In this document: piece by piece, positions 8,900-17,490 of the stretch
Layout of the letters: every line of letters begins with the position of its first letter
How positions within the stretch are numbered: the first letter of the stretch is position 1
DNA from: Cryobacterium sp.
Lineage (GTDB): Bacteria; Actinomycetota; Actinomycetes; Actinomycetales; Microbacteriaceae
Direction: 5' to 3'
DNA: 40,859 nucleotides
NCBI RefSeq assembly: GCF_025463825.1
Contig: NZ_JAODBG010000083.1
Span: forward strand, 1 to 40,859
The notes under the pieces: generated by a model
The model's database searches: none
What the model saw: the letters and a program-made list of their open reading frames with translations, nothing else
What the model was told of the DNA's origin: nothing
Position numbers and translations under genes: made by a program

Positions 8900-10974
8900 A
8901 CGTCGATGCGGTCCCGGCTGAGCTTGTCGGAGCTGTCGATGATGAACTCCTTGCGCGGGGCCACGTCGTTGCCCATCAGCAACTCGAACACCTTGCCGGC
9001 CATCTCGGCATCTGCAACGCGCACCCGGCGCAACGTGCGGTGCGACCGTTCCATCGTCGTGGTGGCCAGCTGGTCGGCGTCCATCTCGCCCAGGCCCTTG
9101 TACCGCTGAATCGGGTCCTGGTATTTCTTGCCGCTCTTCTTCAGCGCCGCGAGCACCCCCTGCAGCTCGGCCTCGGAGTAGGTGTAGATGGTCTCGTTGG
9201 GCTTGCTGCCCGGATTCATCACGACCACCCGGTGCAGCGGCGGCACGGCGGCGAAGATCCGGCCCTCTTCGATCATCGGCCGCATGTAGCGGAAGAACAG
9301 GGTGAGCAGCAGCGTGCGGATATGCGCGCCGTCGACATCGGCGTCGCTCATGATGATGACCTTGCCGTACCGGGCGGCGGACAGATCGAAGCTGCGCCCC
9401 GACCCCGCCCCGATCACCTGGATGATGGACGCGCACTCCGCGTTGGAGAGCATGTCGGACACGGATGCCTTCTGCACGTTCAGGATCTTGCCGCGGATCG
9501 GCAGCAACGCCTGGTGCTCGCTGTCGCGGGCCAGCTTGGCCGTGCCGAGAGCGGAGTCACCCTCGACGATGAACAGCTCGCTGAGGGCCACGTCGCTGCT
9601 GCGACAGTCCACCAGCTTCGCCGGCAGCGACGAGCTCTCCAGCGCGTTCTTGCGGCGCTGGGTCTCCTTGTGCGCGCGTGCGGAGATCCGCGACTTCATC
9701 TCGGCGACGATCTTGTCCAGCACGACGGCGGATTGGGTCTTGTCGTCGCGCTTGGGGGAGGTGAAGCGTTCCGTCATGGTCTTGTTGATCACGGCCGCGA
9801 CGATCGCCCGCACGGCGGGCGTGCCGAGCACCTCCTTGGTTTGGCCTTCGAACTGCGGCTCGGGCAGGCGCACCGTCAGCACCGCGGTGAGCCCGGCGAG
9901 GATGTCGTCCTTCTCGAGCTTGTCGGAGCCGACCTTCAATCGGCGGGCGTTCTGCTCCACCTGGCTGCGCAGGAACTTCAGCAGTCCGGCATCGAACCCG
10001 GCCTGGTGGGTGCCGCCCTTGGGCGTGGCGATGATGTTCACGAAGCTCTTGATGACGGTGTCGTACCCGGTCCCCCAACGCAGGGCGATGTCCACCTGGC
10101 AGTCGCGGACGAGTTCGGTGGGGATCATGGCACCGGAGTCGGTGAGCACCGGCACCGTCTCGGTGAAGCTGCCGGAGCCGCTCAGGCGCCAGGTGTCGGT
10201 GATCGGGGTGTCGACGGCGAGGTGGTCGACGAATTCCGAGATGCCACCGGCGAAGGAGAACGATTCGGCAACGGGTTCGACGCCCCGGCGGTCGTCGACG
10301 TTGATCGTGAGCCCCGGAATCAGGAACGCGGTCTGGCGTGCCCGGCCCATCAGCTCCTCCGTCTGGAAGGTGGCGCCCTTGGTGAAGATCTGCCGGTCTG
10401 CCCAGTACCGGATCCGGGTTCCGGTGACGCCCTTGCGGACCTTGCCCACGACCCGCAGCCCGCTCTTGTTCTCGAACGGGGTGAACGGGGCATCCGGGCT
10501 CTTATCGCCGGTGTCCGCGAAAATGCCGGGCTCGCCGCGGTGGAAGGACATCGCCCAGGTCTTGCCGTCCCGGTCGACCTCGACGTCCAGACGCTCGGAC
10601 AACGCGTTGACGACCGACGCGCCCACACCGTGCAGGCCACCGGAAGCGGCGTAGGAGCCGCTGCCGAACTTGCCGCCGGCGTGCAGCTTGGTGAACACCA
10701 CCTCGACACCGGACAGGCCGGTCTTCGGTTCGATGTCCACGGGGATGCCGCGGGCGGTGTCACTGACCTCGACGCTCTCGTCGGCATGCAGCACGATGCC
10801 GATCGCGGACCCGTGGCCGCTGAGGGCTTCATCGACGGAGTTGTCGATGATCTCCCAGAGGCAGTGCATGAGCCCGCGGGAGTCGGTGGAACCGATATAC
10901 ATGCCGGGGCGTTTGCGCACCGCGTCGAGGCCCTCGAGGACCGAGAGGTGGCGGGCGGAATAGTCAGAACTCAC
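8896..10974 (-). CDS. parE: DNA topoisomerase IV (type II) subunit B
   Basis: This is the 692-aa ATPase subunit partnering ParC. The N-terminal GHKL ATPase domain shows EIIDNSVDEAL (metal-binding Asn), the DTARGIPVD box and GGLHGVGASVVNALS (ATP lid). The TOPRIM domain follows, with IVEGDSALGTAK, LLPIRGKILNV and DADVDGAHIRTLLL holding the Mg-binding acidic residues. The C-terminal YKGLGEMDADQL motif is typical. GTG 10974 is chosen because it gives SSDYSARHLSVLEGLDAVRKRPGMYIGS, which matches the family N-terminus; the longer upstream extension has no family features. The first Gly of the usual DxGxG box is Ala here. Confidence 0.93.
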   Translation of the reverse strand: MSSDYSARHLSVLEGLDAVRKRPGMYIGSTDSRGLMHCLWEIIDNSVDEALSGHGSAIGIVLHADESVEVSDTARGIPVDIEPKTGLSGVEVVFTKLHAGGKFGSGSYAASGGLHGVGASVVNALSERLDVEVDRDGKTWAMSFHRGEPGIFADTGDKSPDAPFTPFENKSGLRVVGKVRKGVTGTRIRYWADRQIFTKGATFQTEELMGRARQTAFLIPGLTINVDDRRGVEPVAESFSFAGGISEFVDHLAVDTPITDTWRLSGSGSFTETVPVLTDSGAMIPTELVRDCQVDIALRWGTGYDTVIKSFVNIIATPKGGTHQAGFDAGLLKFLRSQVEQNARRLKVGSDKLEKDDILAGLTAVLTVRLPEPQFEGQTKEVLGTPAVRAIVAAVINKTMTERFTSPKRDDKTQSAVVLDKIVAEMKSRISARAHKETQRRKNALESSSLPAKLVDCRSSDVALSELFIVEGDSALGTAKLARDSEHQALLPIRGKILNVQKASVSDMLSNAECASIIQVIGAGSGRSFDLSAARYGKVIIMSDADVDGAHIRTLLLTLFFRYMRPMIEEGRIFAAVPPLHRVVVMNPGSKPNETIYTYSEAELQGVLAALKKSGKKYQDPIQRYKGLGEMDADQLATTTMERSHRTLRRVRVADAEMAGKVFELLMGNDVAPRKEFIIDSSDKLSRDRIDV

Positions 10975-11138
10975 AACTGTTAAGAATACTGTCCCGTCCG
11001 GTCGGGGCGCCGATCGACACTCGAACGGACCCCAAAGCCGGGATCTCGCCGCGCGAATGCTACGCGGTGAGCGAAATGTCACCCAACTGTGGCCCAATCG
11101 GGCCCATGCCGTGTTTACATGGTCAGTAAGGATTCAAT

Positions 11139-11156
11139 TGGTATCACCTGGTATCA
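11139..11156 (+). repeat. Direct repeat TGGTATCA-CC-TGGTATCA before the DUF7455 gene
   Basis: Two identical 8-bp copies are spaced so that they recur every 10 bp, on one face of the helix, directly upstream of a strong Shine-Dalgarno. They may be a regulator site in the 5' leader or promoter; no regulator is recognised. Confidence 0.5.
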
Positions 11157-11173
11157 GTCTGGAGGAGGAGAAT

Positions 11174-11410
11174 ATGTCCCAGATCGCCACCGAAAATGGT
11201 GCAGTCGACCAACAGGGCGCCCCCCACCAGCTAACCGCGGCCGACCGCTGCGACGCTTGTGGCGCTCAGGCCTACATCCGTGTAATCGTGAACAATAGCG
11301 AGTTGCTCTTTTGCGCCCACCACGGACGCAAGCACCAGGAGAAGCTCGCGGCAATCGCCGAAAGCTGGCACGACGAGTCGAGCCGTCTCTTCGAAGACCA
11401 GAAGTCCTAG
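11174..11410 (+). CDS. Small zinc-ribbon-like protein, DUF7455 family
   Basis: This is a 78-aa actinobacterial protein of unknown function. A short polar N-terminus leads to TAADRCDACGAQAYIRV and LLFCAHHGRKH; the CxxC and CxHH pairs look like one zinc site. An amphipathic C-terminal helix ends WHDESSRLFEDQ. ATG 11174 is fixed by a very strong GGAGGAGGAG Shine-Dalgarno 3-12 nt upstream, unlike many neighbours that appear leaderless. Members of this family commonly sit between parE and the main sigma factor gene in actinobacteria, as here. An RNA-polymerase- or chromatin-linked role is conceivable but is only inference from neighbourhood. Confidence 0.85.
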   Translation: MSQIATENGAVDQQGAPHQLTAADRCDACGAQAYIRVIVNNSELLFCAHHGRKHQEKLAAIAESWHDESSRLFEDQKS

Positions 11411-11415
11411 GCGGT

Positions 11416-11451
11416 CCGCCCGGCAGTGCACCTCGGTGCACCGCCGGGCGG
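11416..11451. terminator. GC-rich hairpin between DUF7455 and gatD
   Basis: A 9-bp stem (11416-11424/11443-11451), one mismatch, then a 7-bp stem (11426-11432/11435-11441) lie just after the DUF7455 stop, between convergent genes. It is not followed by a T run. It probably serves as a bidirectional transcript end. Confidence 0.6.
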
Positions 11452-11477
11452 TCGCCCGGATGGCGGCTCGTAAGCGT

Positions 11478-12227
11478 TTATTCTGAGCTGAGCCCAAGCC
11501 GCACTGCAACCTGGTTGCGTGCGGCTTTTGCTATGTCATCCACGGATGCCGTGTGGGCGGAACCGACCCGGACGAGTCCCCTGGCGGCGCAGGCGGCATC
11601 GAGCAGCCGGTCGGCCAGGTGCGGGTTGCGGGCCAGGACCGGCCCGTGCAGGTGGGTCCCGATGAACGAGCCGGCGACGACGCCCTCGCCGCCGTCACCA
11701 TTCCCGGTGCCGGACTGGATGCGCCCGAGCGACTGCGCCACGCCGGTGTAGCCCCTGGCGTGGTTCTCGAATCCGATCAGCCGGACCCCGCCGGTGGTGC
11801 CGGCATCGGTGGTGACGACGATGTCGTCGGTGGCCCGGGTGGGAAGCACGCTCGCGCGGCCCGCGACGAGACCGAGGCCGGTGACAGTGCTGCCGGCGAG
11901 GTCGATCCCGTCGCCGAGCAGCTCCCATCCGGTGCCGACCGCGAGGATCGGTACTCCCCCGGCCAGCCAGGCCGACACGGTGTCCGCGAGGGGCAGCAAC
12001 GAGTCGCGGGCGGCGACGAGGTCCGCGTCCGTGCCGGATCCGATCACCACGATGTCCGCGCGATCGGGCAGGTCAGTGACGGTGTGCACCGGAACTACGA
12101 CGGCGTCGACGCCGGCCCAGCGGGCCCGCTGGGCGAGCACCCGCGCGTTGGCCGCGTCGCCGTTCGTGTCGAGCAGCCGGGGTAGCAGGCTCACGATGGT
12201 GAGGGAGTCGGCCGGGGCGAGCGTCAT
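11478..12227 (-). CDS. gatD: GatD-like class I glutamine amidotransferase subunit lacking the nucleophile cysteine
   Basis: In canonical MurT/GatD, GatD hydrolyses glutamine and feeds ammonia to MurT, which amidates D-Glu of lipid II. This 249-aa protein has the expected fold landmarks: an N-terminal beta-strand TIVSLLPRLLDTNGDAAN, IVVIGSGTDAD, the elbow region GVPILAVGTGWELLG, the GFENH segment, and GTHLHGPVLARNP with the conserved HGP histidine (His192/194). At the elbow the nucleophile Cys is Gly98 (codon GGC at 11934-11936), and the usual following Gln is Glu. The only cysteine is Cys213, in the C-terminal helix. Glutaminase activity is therefore not expected. It overlaps murT by 4 nt (ATGA). 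Confidence 0.85.
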   Translation of the reverse strand: MTLAPADSLTIVSLLPRLLDTNGDAANARVLAQRARWAGVDAVVVPVHTVTDLPDRADIVVIGSGTDADLVAARDSLLPLADTVSAWLAGGVPILAVGTGWELLGDGIDLAGSTVTGLGLVAGRASVLPTRATDDIVVTTDAGTTGGVRLIGFENHARGYTGVAQSLGRIQSGTGNGDGGEGVVAGSFIGTHLHGPVLARNPHLADRLLDAACAARGLVRVGSAHTASVDDIAKAARNQVAVRLGLSSE

Positions 12228-13498
12228 GACGGGTCCGCTTCGTTGGTGGCCAGCCCGAGGTGGGCGCGGGTTCGACGCATGGAGTCGGCCGAGAAGATGA
12301 TGGTCTTCACGCCGGTGGCCGGCTCGGGAAGGGCGAGGAATTCGTCCAGCGCACGGCCGAGGTCCGGTTCGATGCGGTCGACGGTGACACCGTCGTACAT
12401 CAGCTGCAGCCCGATGTCGTGCGCCTTGGAGCCGGAGGCGATCAGCACGTGGCCCAGACCGGAGGTGTCTGCCGGCCAGAGGTAGGACGGGTCTCGCACG
12501 TCCGAGCCGACGGCGACCAGGATCTGCTCGGTGCCCGGCGCCAGGCTGTCGACATTGAGTTGGAAGCTGGCCGGATTCTGCACCAGCACGAACTCCACCG
12601 TGGTGCCTCGCACGGTGACGACCTCGCCACGCCCGAAGACCGGCGGGATTCCCGAGATGGCGGTGACGGCTCTCGCAACGTCGAAACTTCGCCCGAGCGT
12701 GGCACGCGCGGCGGCCAGCGCGGTCAGGGCGTCGACGGCGTAGTGGGTGCCCCGGGCCGGGAGGCGAACGGCGTGCGTGGCACCGTCGACCGACACCGTC
12801 GCGTCACGTCCGTCGACGCCGGTGAGGAGCATGCCGTCGGAGGCCGCCAGACGCGTGGGGGCCGTCAGAGTGTAGCCGAGCCCGCGCGGGTTCGCGTCCA
12901 GGACCTCGGCGGTGACGCCGTACCTGGCCACCGCGACCGGGGGCGCGATGTTCTCGCCCAACCGGGCCAGGTGCAGGTCGTCGGCGTTGACGACGACGGT
13001 TCCGGTGGCACGACGGGCGATCTTGCTCAGCATCGCGGCCACCATGTCGGAGTCGTGGAACCGGTCGATCTGGTCGACCATCACGTTGGTCAGCACGACG
13101 ACCCGGGGCTCGAGTGACCCGGAGATCAGCGCGCCGTGGCCCTCATCCATTTCGAGGACGGCGATGTCGCCGGCGATGCGCCCGGACAGGCCGGCGTGCT
13201 CGAGGAGGGCAGAGGTCAGGCCCTGGCTGATGTTCGCCGTCGACTGGTTGGTGAACACCGAGGCGCCGTGGGCGCGCAGGGCTGCCACGAGCATCTTCGT
13301 CGTCGTCGACTTGCCGCTGGACCCGGTGACGATGACCAGGCCCTGCGGGAAGCTGTTCAGCGTGCTCGCCAGGAACCCGGGCGCGATGGTGTTGACCACC
13401 AGGCCGGGAACCGCAGAGCCGCCGCCAGGCTTGCGCAAGCGCGCGAGCGTGCGGGCGACCCTGCCGAGCAGGATCGCCGGCGCATACCGCACAGGCAT
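12224..13498 (-). CDS. murT: MurT-like Mur ligase domain protein (DUF1727) without the zinc ribbon
   Basis: This 424-aa ATP-dependent ligase resembles the MurT subunit of lipid II isoglutaminyl synthase. The central Mur domain has P-loop VTGSSGKST (residues 57-65), NQSTANISQGLTSALL, LEMDEGHG, DQIDRF (142-147) and NADD (171-174). The C-terminal DUF1727 domain carries VQNPASFQ and GSDVRDPSYLW, keeping the Asp (336) equivalent to the proposed catalytic Asp of MurT. Canonical MurT has a Cys4 zinc ribbon inserted after the NADD region; here the protein has no cysteine at all and that insert is replaced by a short Cys-free stretch (200-250). Its ATG directly follows the sigA stop (TAAATG), so it is likely cotranscribed with sigA and gatD. 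Confidence 0.87.
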   Translation of the reverse strand: MPVRYAPAILLGRVARTLARLRKPGGGSAVPGLVVNTIAPGFLASTLNSFPQGLVIVTGSSGKSTTTKMLVAALRAHGASVFTNQSTANISQGLTSALLEHAGLSGRIAGDIAVLEMDEGHGALISGSLEPRVVVLTNVMVDQIDRFHDSDMVAAMLSKIARRATGTVVVNADDLHLARLGENIAPPVAVARYGVTAEVLDANPRGLGYTLTAPTRLAASDGMLLTGVDGRDATVSVDGATHAVRLPARGTHYAVDALTALAAARATLGRSFDVARAVTAISGIPPVFGRGEVVTVRGTTVEFVLVQNPASFQLNVDSLAPGTEQILVAVGSDVRDPSYLWPADTSGLGHVLIASGSKAHDIGLQLMYDGVTVDRIEPDLGRALDEFLALPEPATGVKTIIFSADSMRRTRAHLGLATNEADPS

Positions 13499-14833
<1,335 letters not shown>

Positions 14834-14933
14834 TCGAACACCTCTCATGCCGTAGTTCATGCGCGTGCAGCGCGGCCCCGGTCGCCATGACCACTCGGCG
14901 TGGGCCACATCGAAAGAGAACGGGGATTTCGGG

Positions 14934-14953
14934 CCGTACGTTCACCGTACGTT
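14934..14953. repeat. Tandem direct repeat CCGTACGTT upstream of sigA
   Basis: Two exact 9-bp copies (14934-14942 and 14945-14953) are separated by CA, giving an 11-bp period. Each copy contains the palindrome CGTACG. They lie about 100 bp upstream of the sigA start codon. This looks like an operator or activator site, but no binding protein is known to me. A TTGACA on the minus strand (14975-14980) lies beside them without a convincing -10. Confidence 0.45.
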
Positions 14954-15037
14954 TTTGGGCAGTACTAGGACCCATGTCAAGTCCCCGGGAAGGCACCGGC
15001 TTGACACCCGTGCACCCAGGAACCAGAACGGGTCCTA

Positions 15038-15067
15038 TTGACAATTATTGCACGGATTGTGTATAGA
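15038..15067 (+). promoter_or_regulatory. Near-consensus sigma-A promoter facing antisense to the MFS gene
   Basis: A perfect TTGACA (15038-15043) is separated by 18 bp from TATAGA (15062-15067). It points rightward into the 3' end of the minus-strand transporter gene, with no sense gene downstream. The surrounding sequence is unusually AT-rich for this genome. It could drive an antisense or small RNA. Confidence 0.55.
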
Positions 15068-15082
15068 ACGAGCCACGCTCGG

Positions 15083-16417
15083 CTATTCACCCCGGGCGCG
15101 CCGCCGAAGCTTTCTAGAGAGCTCAACCCACAGCGGGGCCACTTCTATTCCCTCGTCGCGGGAGAGCAGCCGGCGGGTGCGGCGGCGCGTGCCCACGAGC
15201 ATCAGCACCCCGAGACCGATGACGACGAACTGCACCGAGAAAGCGATCCGAAACGAGTCCAGGGAGTACAGGTCGCTCGCGCCGCCCTGCGCAACGCGCC
15301 AGCCGTCCTGCAGGTCCAACAGCACACCGATCAGGAACATCATCACGAAGCTGGCCAGGAAGCCGCCGACGTTGACCACACCGTTGGCGGAGCCGAGGCT
15401 CCGCTGCGGGTTGAAGGTACGCGCGAAGTCGAACCCGATCAGCGACCCGGGGCCCCCGCCACCGAGCACGACGAGCAGGACCACCACCAGCCAGAACGGC
15501 GGCGCGGACGGCCACAGCAGCAACAACGCCCAGGCCGCGCCCATCGCCGTGACGATGGCGAGCACAATGTTGCTGCGCCGCAGCGGATGCCGGGCCGTCA
15601 GGACTCCCAAGATCGGACCGCAGATCATGCCGGCCGCAACCGGGATGGTGAGCATCGCCGCGGCCATGGTGGTCACGTAGCCGAGGCCGTAGACCATGAA
15701 GGGAAAGCCCCAGAGCAGCGTGAAGACGGTGCCGGACGACTGCGTGACGAAATGCGACCAGAAGCCGAGCTGGGTCCCCGGCCGGCTGAAGCTGTGCCGC
15801 AACTGGGTCAGTGCTCCGCCCCAGGTCGGCGGCCGGACGTTGTCGGCCGCTCCGGCCGGGCGGTCCCGGATGGCGACGACCACGACGACGAACGCCACAA
15901 AGGCCACGAGCGTGGCGGCCAGGAAGGCCGGGGTCCAGCCGAAGTCGTGCAGCACCCACGCCAGCGGTACCGCCGACAGCACCTGTCCGAGCTGCCCGAT
16001 ATTGCCGAACCACTGCGAGAGTTGCGGCACGATGCGTCCGCTGAACCACGAGGTGATCAGCCGGATCACCGAAATGAAGATCGTCGCGTCCCCCGCGCCC
16101 ACCAGCATCCGCCCGAGCACAGCGACGGTGATGGACGGGGCGAAGGCGAGCGTGAGCTGGCCGACAACCATGAGGACCGTGCCGGCGAGCATGAGCGCCC
16201 GCGGGCCGAACTTGTCGATCAGGACCCCGACCGGGATCTGCGCCGCCGCGTACACGATCAGCTGCACCACTGCGAGGCTGGACAGGACGGCCGCCGATCC
16301 GCCGAACCGTTCCGTGGCGGAGACTCCCGCGATGCCGAGCGACGTGCGCTGCAGGACGGCGGAGAGGTACACGAAGGACCCGAAGGCAAAGATCAACCAG
16401 GATCGACGAGTGTTCAC
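15083..16417 (-). CDS. Major facilitator superfamily (MFS) transporter
   Basis: This 444-aa membrane carrier has about 12 hydrophobic helices. The N-terminal half shows LIFAFGSFVYLSAVLQRTSLG, then PVGVLIDKFGPRALMLAGT, which is the MFS motif between helices 2 and 3. A central charged loop (IRDRPAGAADNVRPP) precedes the second six-helix bundle. The substrate is unknown. GTG 16417 is chosen: it yields the expected short N-terminal lead, has GGGGGGA just upstream, and a TAGATT hexamer 7 nt before it. The gene is followed by an antisense-facing promoter. A basic RRRTRR patch forms the cytoplasmic tail. Confidence 0.88.
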   Translation of the reverse strand: MNTRRSWLIFAFGSFVYLSAVLQRTSLGIAGVSATERFGGSAAVLSSLAVVQLIVYAAAQIPVGVLIDKFGPRALMLAGTVLMVVGQLTLAFAPSITVAVLGRMLVGAGDATIFISVIRLITSWFSGRIVPQLSQWFGNIGQLGQVLSAVPLAWVLHDFGWTPAFLAATLVAFVAFVVVVVAIRDRPAGAADNVRPPTWGGALTQLRHSFSRPGTQLGFWSHFVTQSSGTVFTLLWGFPFMVYGLGYVTTMAAAMLTIPVAAGMICGPILGVLTARHPLRRSNIVLAIVTAMGAAWALLLLWPSAPPFWLVVVLLVVLGGGGPGSLIGFDFARTFNPQRSLGSANGVVNVGGFLASFVMMFLIGVLLDLQDGWRVAQGGASDLYSLDSFRIAFSVQFVVIGLGVLMLVGTRRRTRRLLSRDEGIEVAPLWVELSRKLRRRARGE

Positions 16418-16470
16418 TCCCCCCAATCTAGCCGGACGGCCGGGCGTCACCGACCAGGCCGCCGCGCGGC

Positions 16471-17394
16471 TCAGGCCTGCGTGCCCTCGTCCCGACCCCG
16501 GCGCGTGGCCAGGAACTTCTCGAGTTCAGCGGCGATCTCGTCCGCGGTCGGCAGAGCGCCGTCCTCATCGGTGAGGGGCGACCGCAGGGTGCTGCCCTCC
16601 ATATACGCGTCGTACCGTTCCTCGAGAGAGCCGACGAGCTTGGCCAGTTCGGGGTTGTCGCCGACCTGCTCGTCGATGCGCGCGACGAACTCCCGGTTCT
16701 TCTCCCGCAGCTTGTCGGTCGGGAAGATCAGACCGGTCGACGCGCTCGTGCTCTCCAGCGCGGACAGCGCCGCCGAGGGGAACTCGGTGTCGGCCAGATA
16801 GTGCGGGATCAGCAGGACGTAACCGATGGTCCAGGCGCCGATCTCTTGCAGCCGGAACTCAACCAGGTGCAGGGCGTTGGCCGGCACCTGGGTGTGCGGC
16901 CGCCACACCGACATGCTCTCGATGAGGTCGGTGCGGTTGCCGCTGACCGTCACCCCGATGGGACGGGTGTGCGGAACCGGCATCGGAATGGCGTGCACCC
17001 AGGTGGTGGACGACACGTTGAACCGGCTCACCAGGGCGAGAACCGCTGCCGTGAACTGCTCCCACCGGAAATCCGGTTCGAAGCCGGCCAGGAGCAGGAA
17101 CGGCTGACCGATCTCGTCGTGAGCGAGGTACAGGCGAAGGCGCGGGGGCTGGTAGTCGGTCAGGTGGTCCTGATCGAAGTAGATGATGGGACGCCTGGCC
17201 CGGTAGTCCAGCAGCAGATCCGCATCGAAGTCGGCGATGACACTGTGCTTGAGAGTGTCGAGCAGGTATTCGGTGAACTGGGAAACGGCTCCCCCGGCAT
17301 CGGCGAACCCGGTCAGACCTGCGACGAGATTCAGCCCCTCCGGGACGACGGCGGCGTCCGCCGTGAGCTCGTAGATGTCATTCGGATCTCGCAT
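16471..17394 (-). CDS. PAC2 family protein (proteasome assembly chaperone-like)
   Basis: This 307-aa cytoplasmic protein belongs to the PAC2/DUF75 family, shared by archaeal and eukaryotic proteasome-assembly chaperones and many actinobacterial proteins. Visible family landmarks are EGLNLVAGLTGFADAGGA at the N-terminus, RRPIIYFDQDHLTDYQPP, LLLAGFEPDFRWEQF, and HAIPMPVPHTRPIGVTV. The C-terminal ~80 residues form a charged helical tail. A TAGAGT hexamer ends 6 nt before ATG 17394; AAGGA also lies there, so both leaderless and Shine-Dalgarno initiation are possible. It is divergent from pepA with 96 bp between starts. Biochemical function in bacteria is not established. Confidence 0.88.
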   Translation of the reverse strand: MRDPNDIYELTADAAVVPEGLNLVAGLTGFADAGGAVSQFTEYLLDTLKHSVIADFDADLLLDYRARRPIIYFDQDHLTDYQPPRLRLYLAHDEIGQPFLLLAGFEPDFRWEQFTAAVLALVSRFNVSSTTWVHAIPMPVPHTRPIGVTVSGNRTDLIESMSVWRPHTQVPANALHLVEFRLQEIGAWTIGYVLLIPHYLADTEFPSAALSALESTSASTGLIFPTDKLREKNREFVARIDEQVGDNPELAKLVGSLEERYDAYMEGSTLRSPLTDEDGALPTADEIAAELEKFLATRRGRDEGTQA

Positions 17395-17400
17395 TCCTTA

Positions 17401-17406
17401 ACTCTA
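17401..17406 (-). promoter_or_regulatory. Predicted -10 of the PAC2 gene
   Basis: TAGAGT on the minus strand lies 6 nt before ATG 17394, matching TANNNT. It faces away from the pepA promoter. Confidence 0.5.
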
Positions 17407-17478
17407 AGCGGAGCTTTCCCCGGTCGTGGTGATTCGCCGCAGCCGGCCGTGGTGCCCAGAGCGAACACCCGGGCCGCG

Positions 17479-17484
17479 TAGCAT
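17479..17484 (+). promoter_or_regulatory. Predicted leaderless -10 of pepA
   Basis: TAGCAT ends 6 nt before ATG 17491. No Shine-Dalgarno is present between them. Confidence 0.55.
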
Positions 17485-17490
17485 CGAGCC

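Noticed and set aside
8593..10983. A 796-codon plus-strand open frame over parE
   Set aside because: It is the antisense shadow of parE. Its first part coincides with the C-terminal fragment of the SDR remnant, but the rest has no protein-like character.
14934..14957. CGTACG hairpin followed by TTTTT as a plus-strand intrinsic terminator
   Set aside because: No plus-strand gene ends upstream; the exact 9-bp direct repeat is a better description.
15038..16801. A 587-codon plus-strand open frame starting at the orphan promoter
   Set aside because: The product is Arg/Glu/His-rich low complexity antisense to the MFS and PAC2 genes. The coincidence with the promoter was considered, but no domain is visible.
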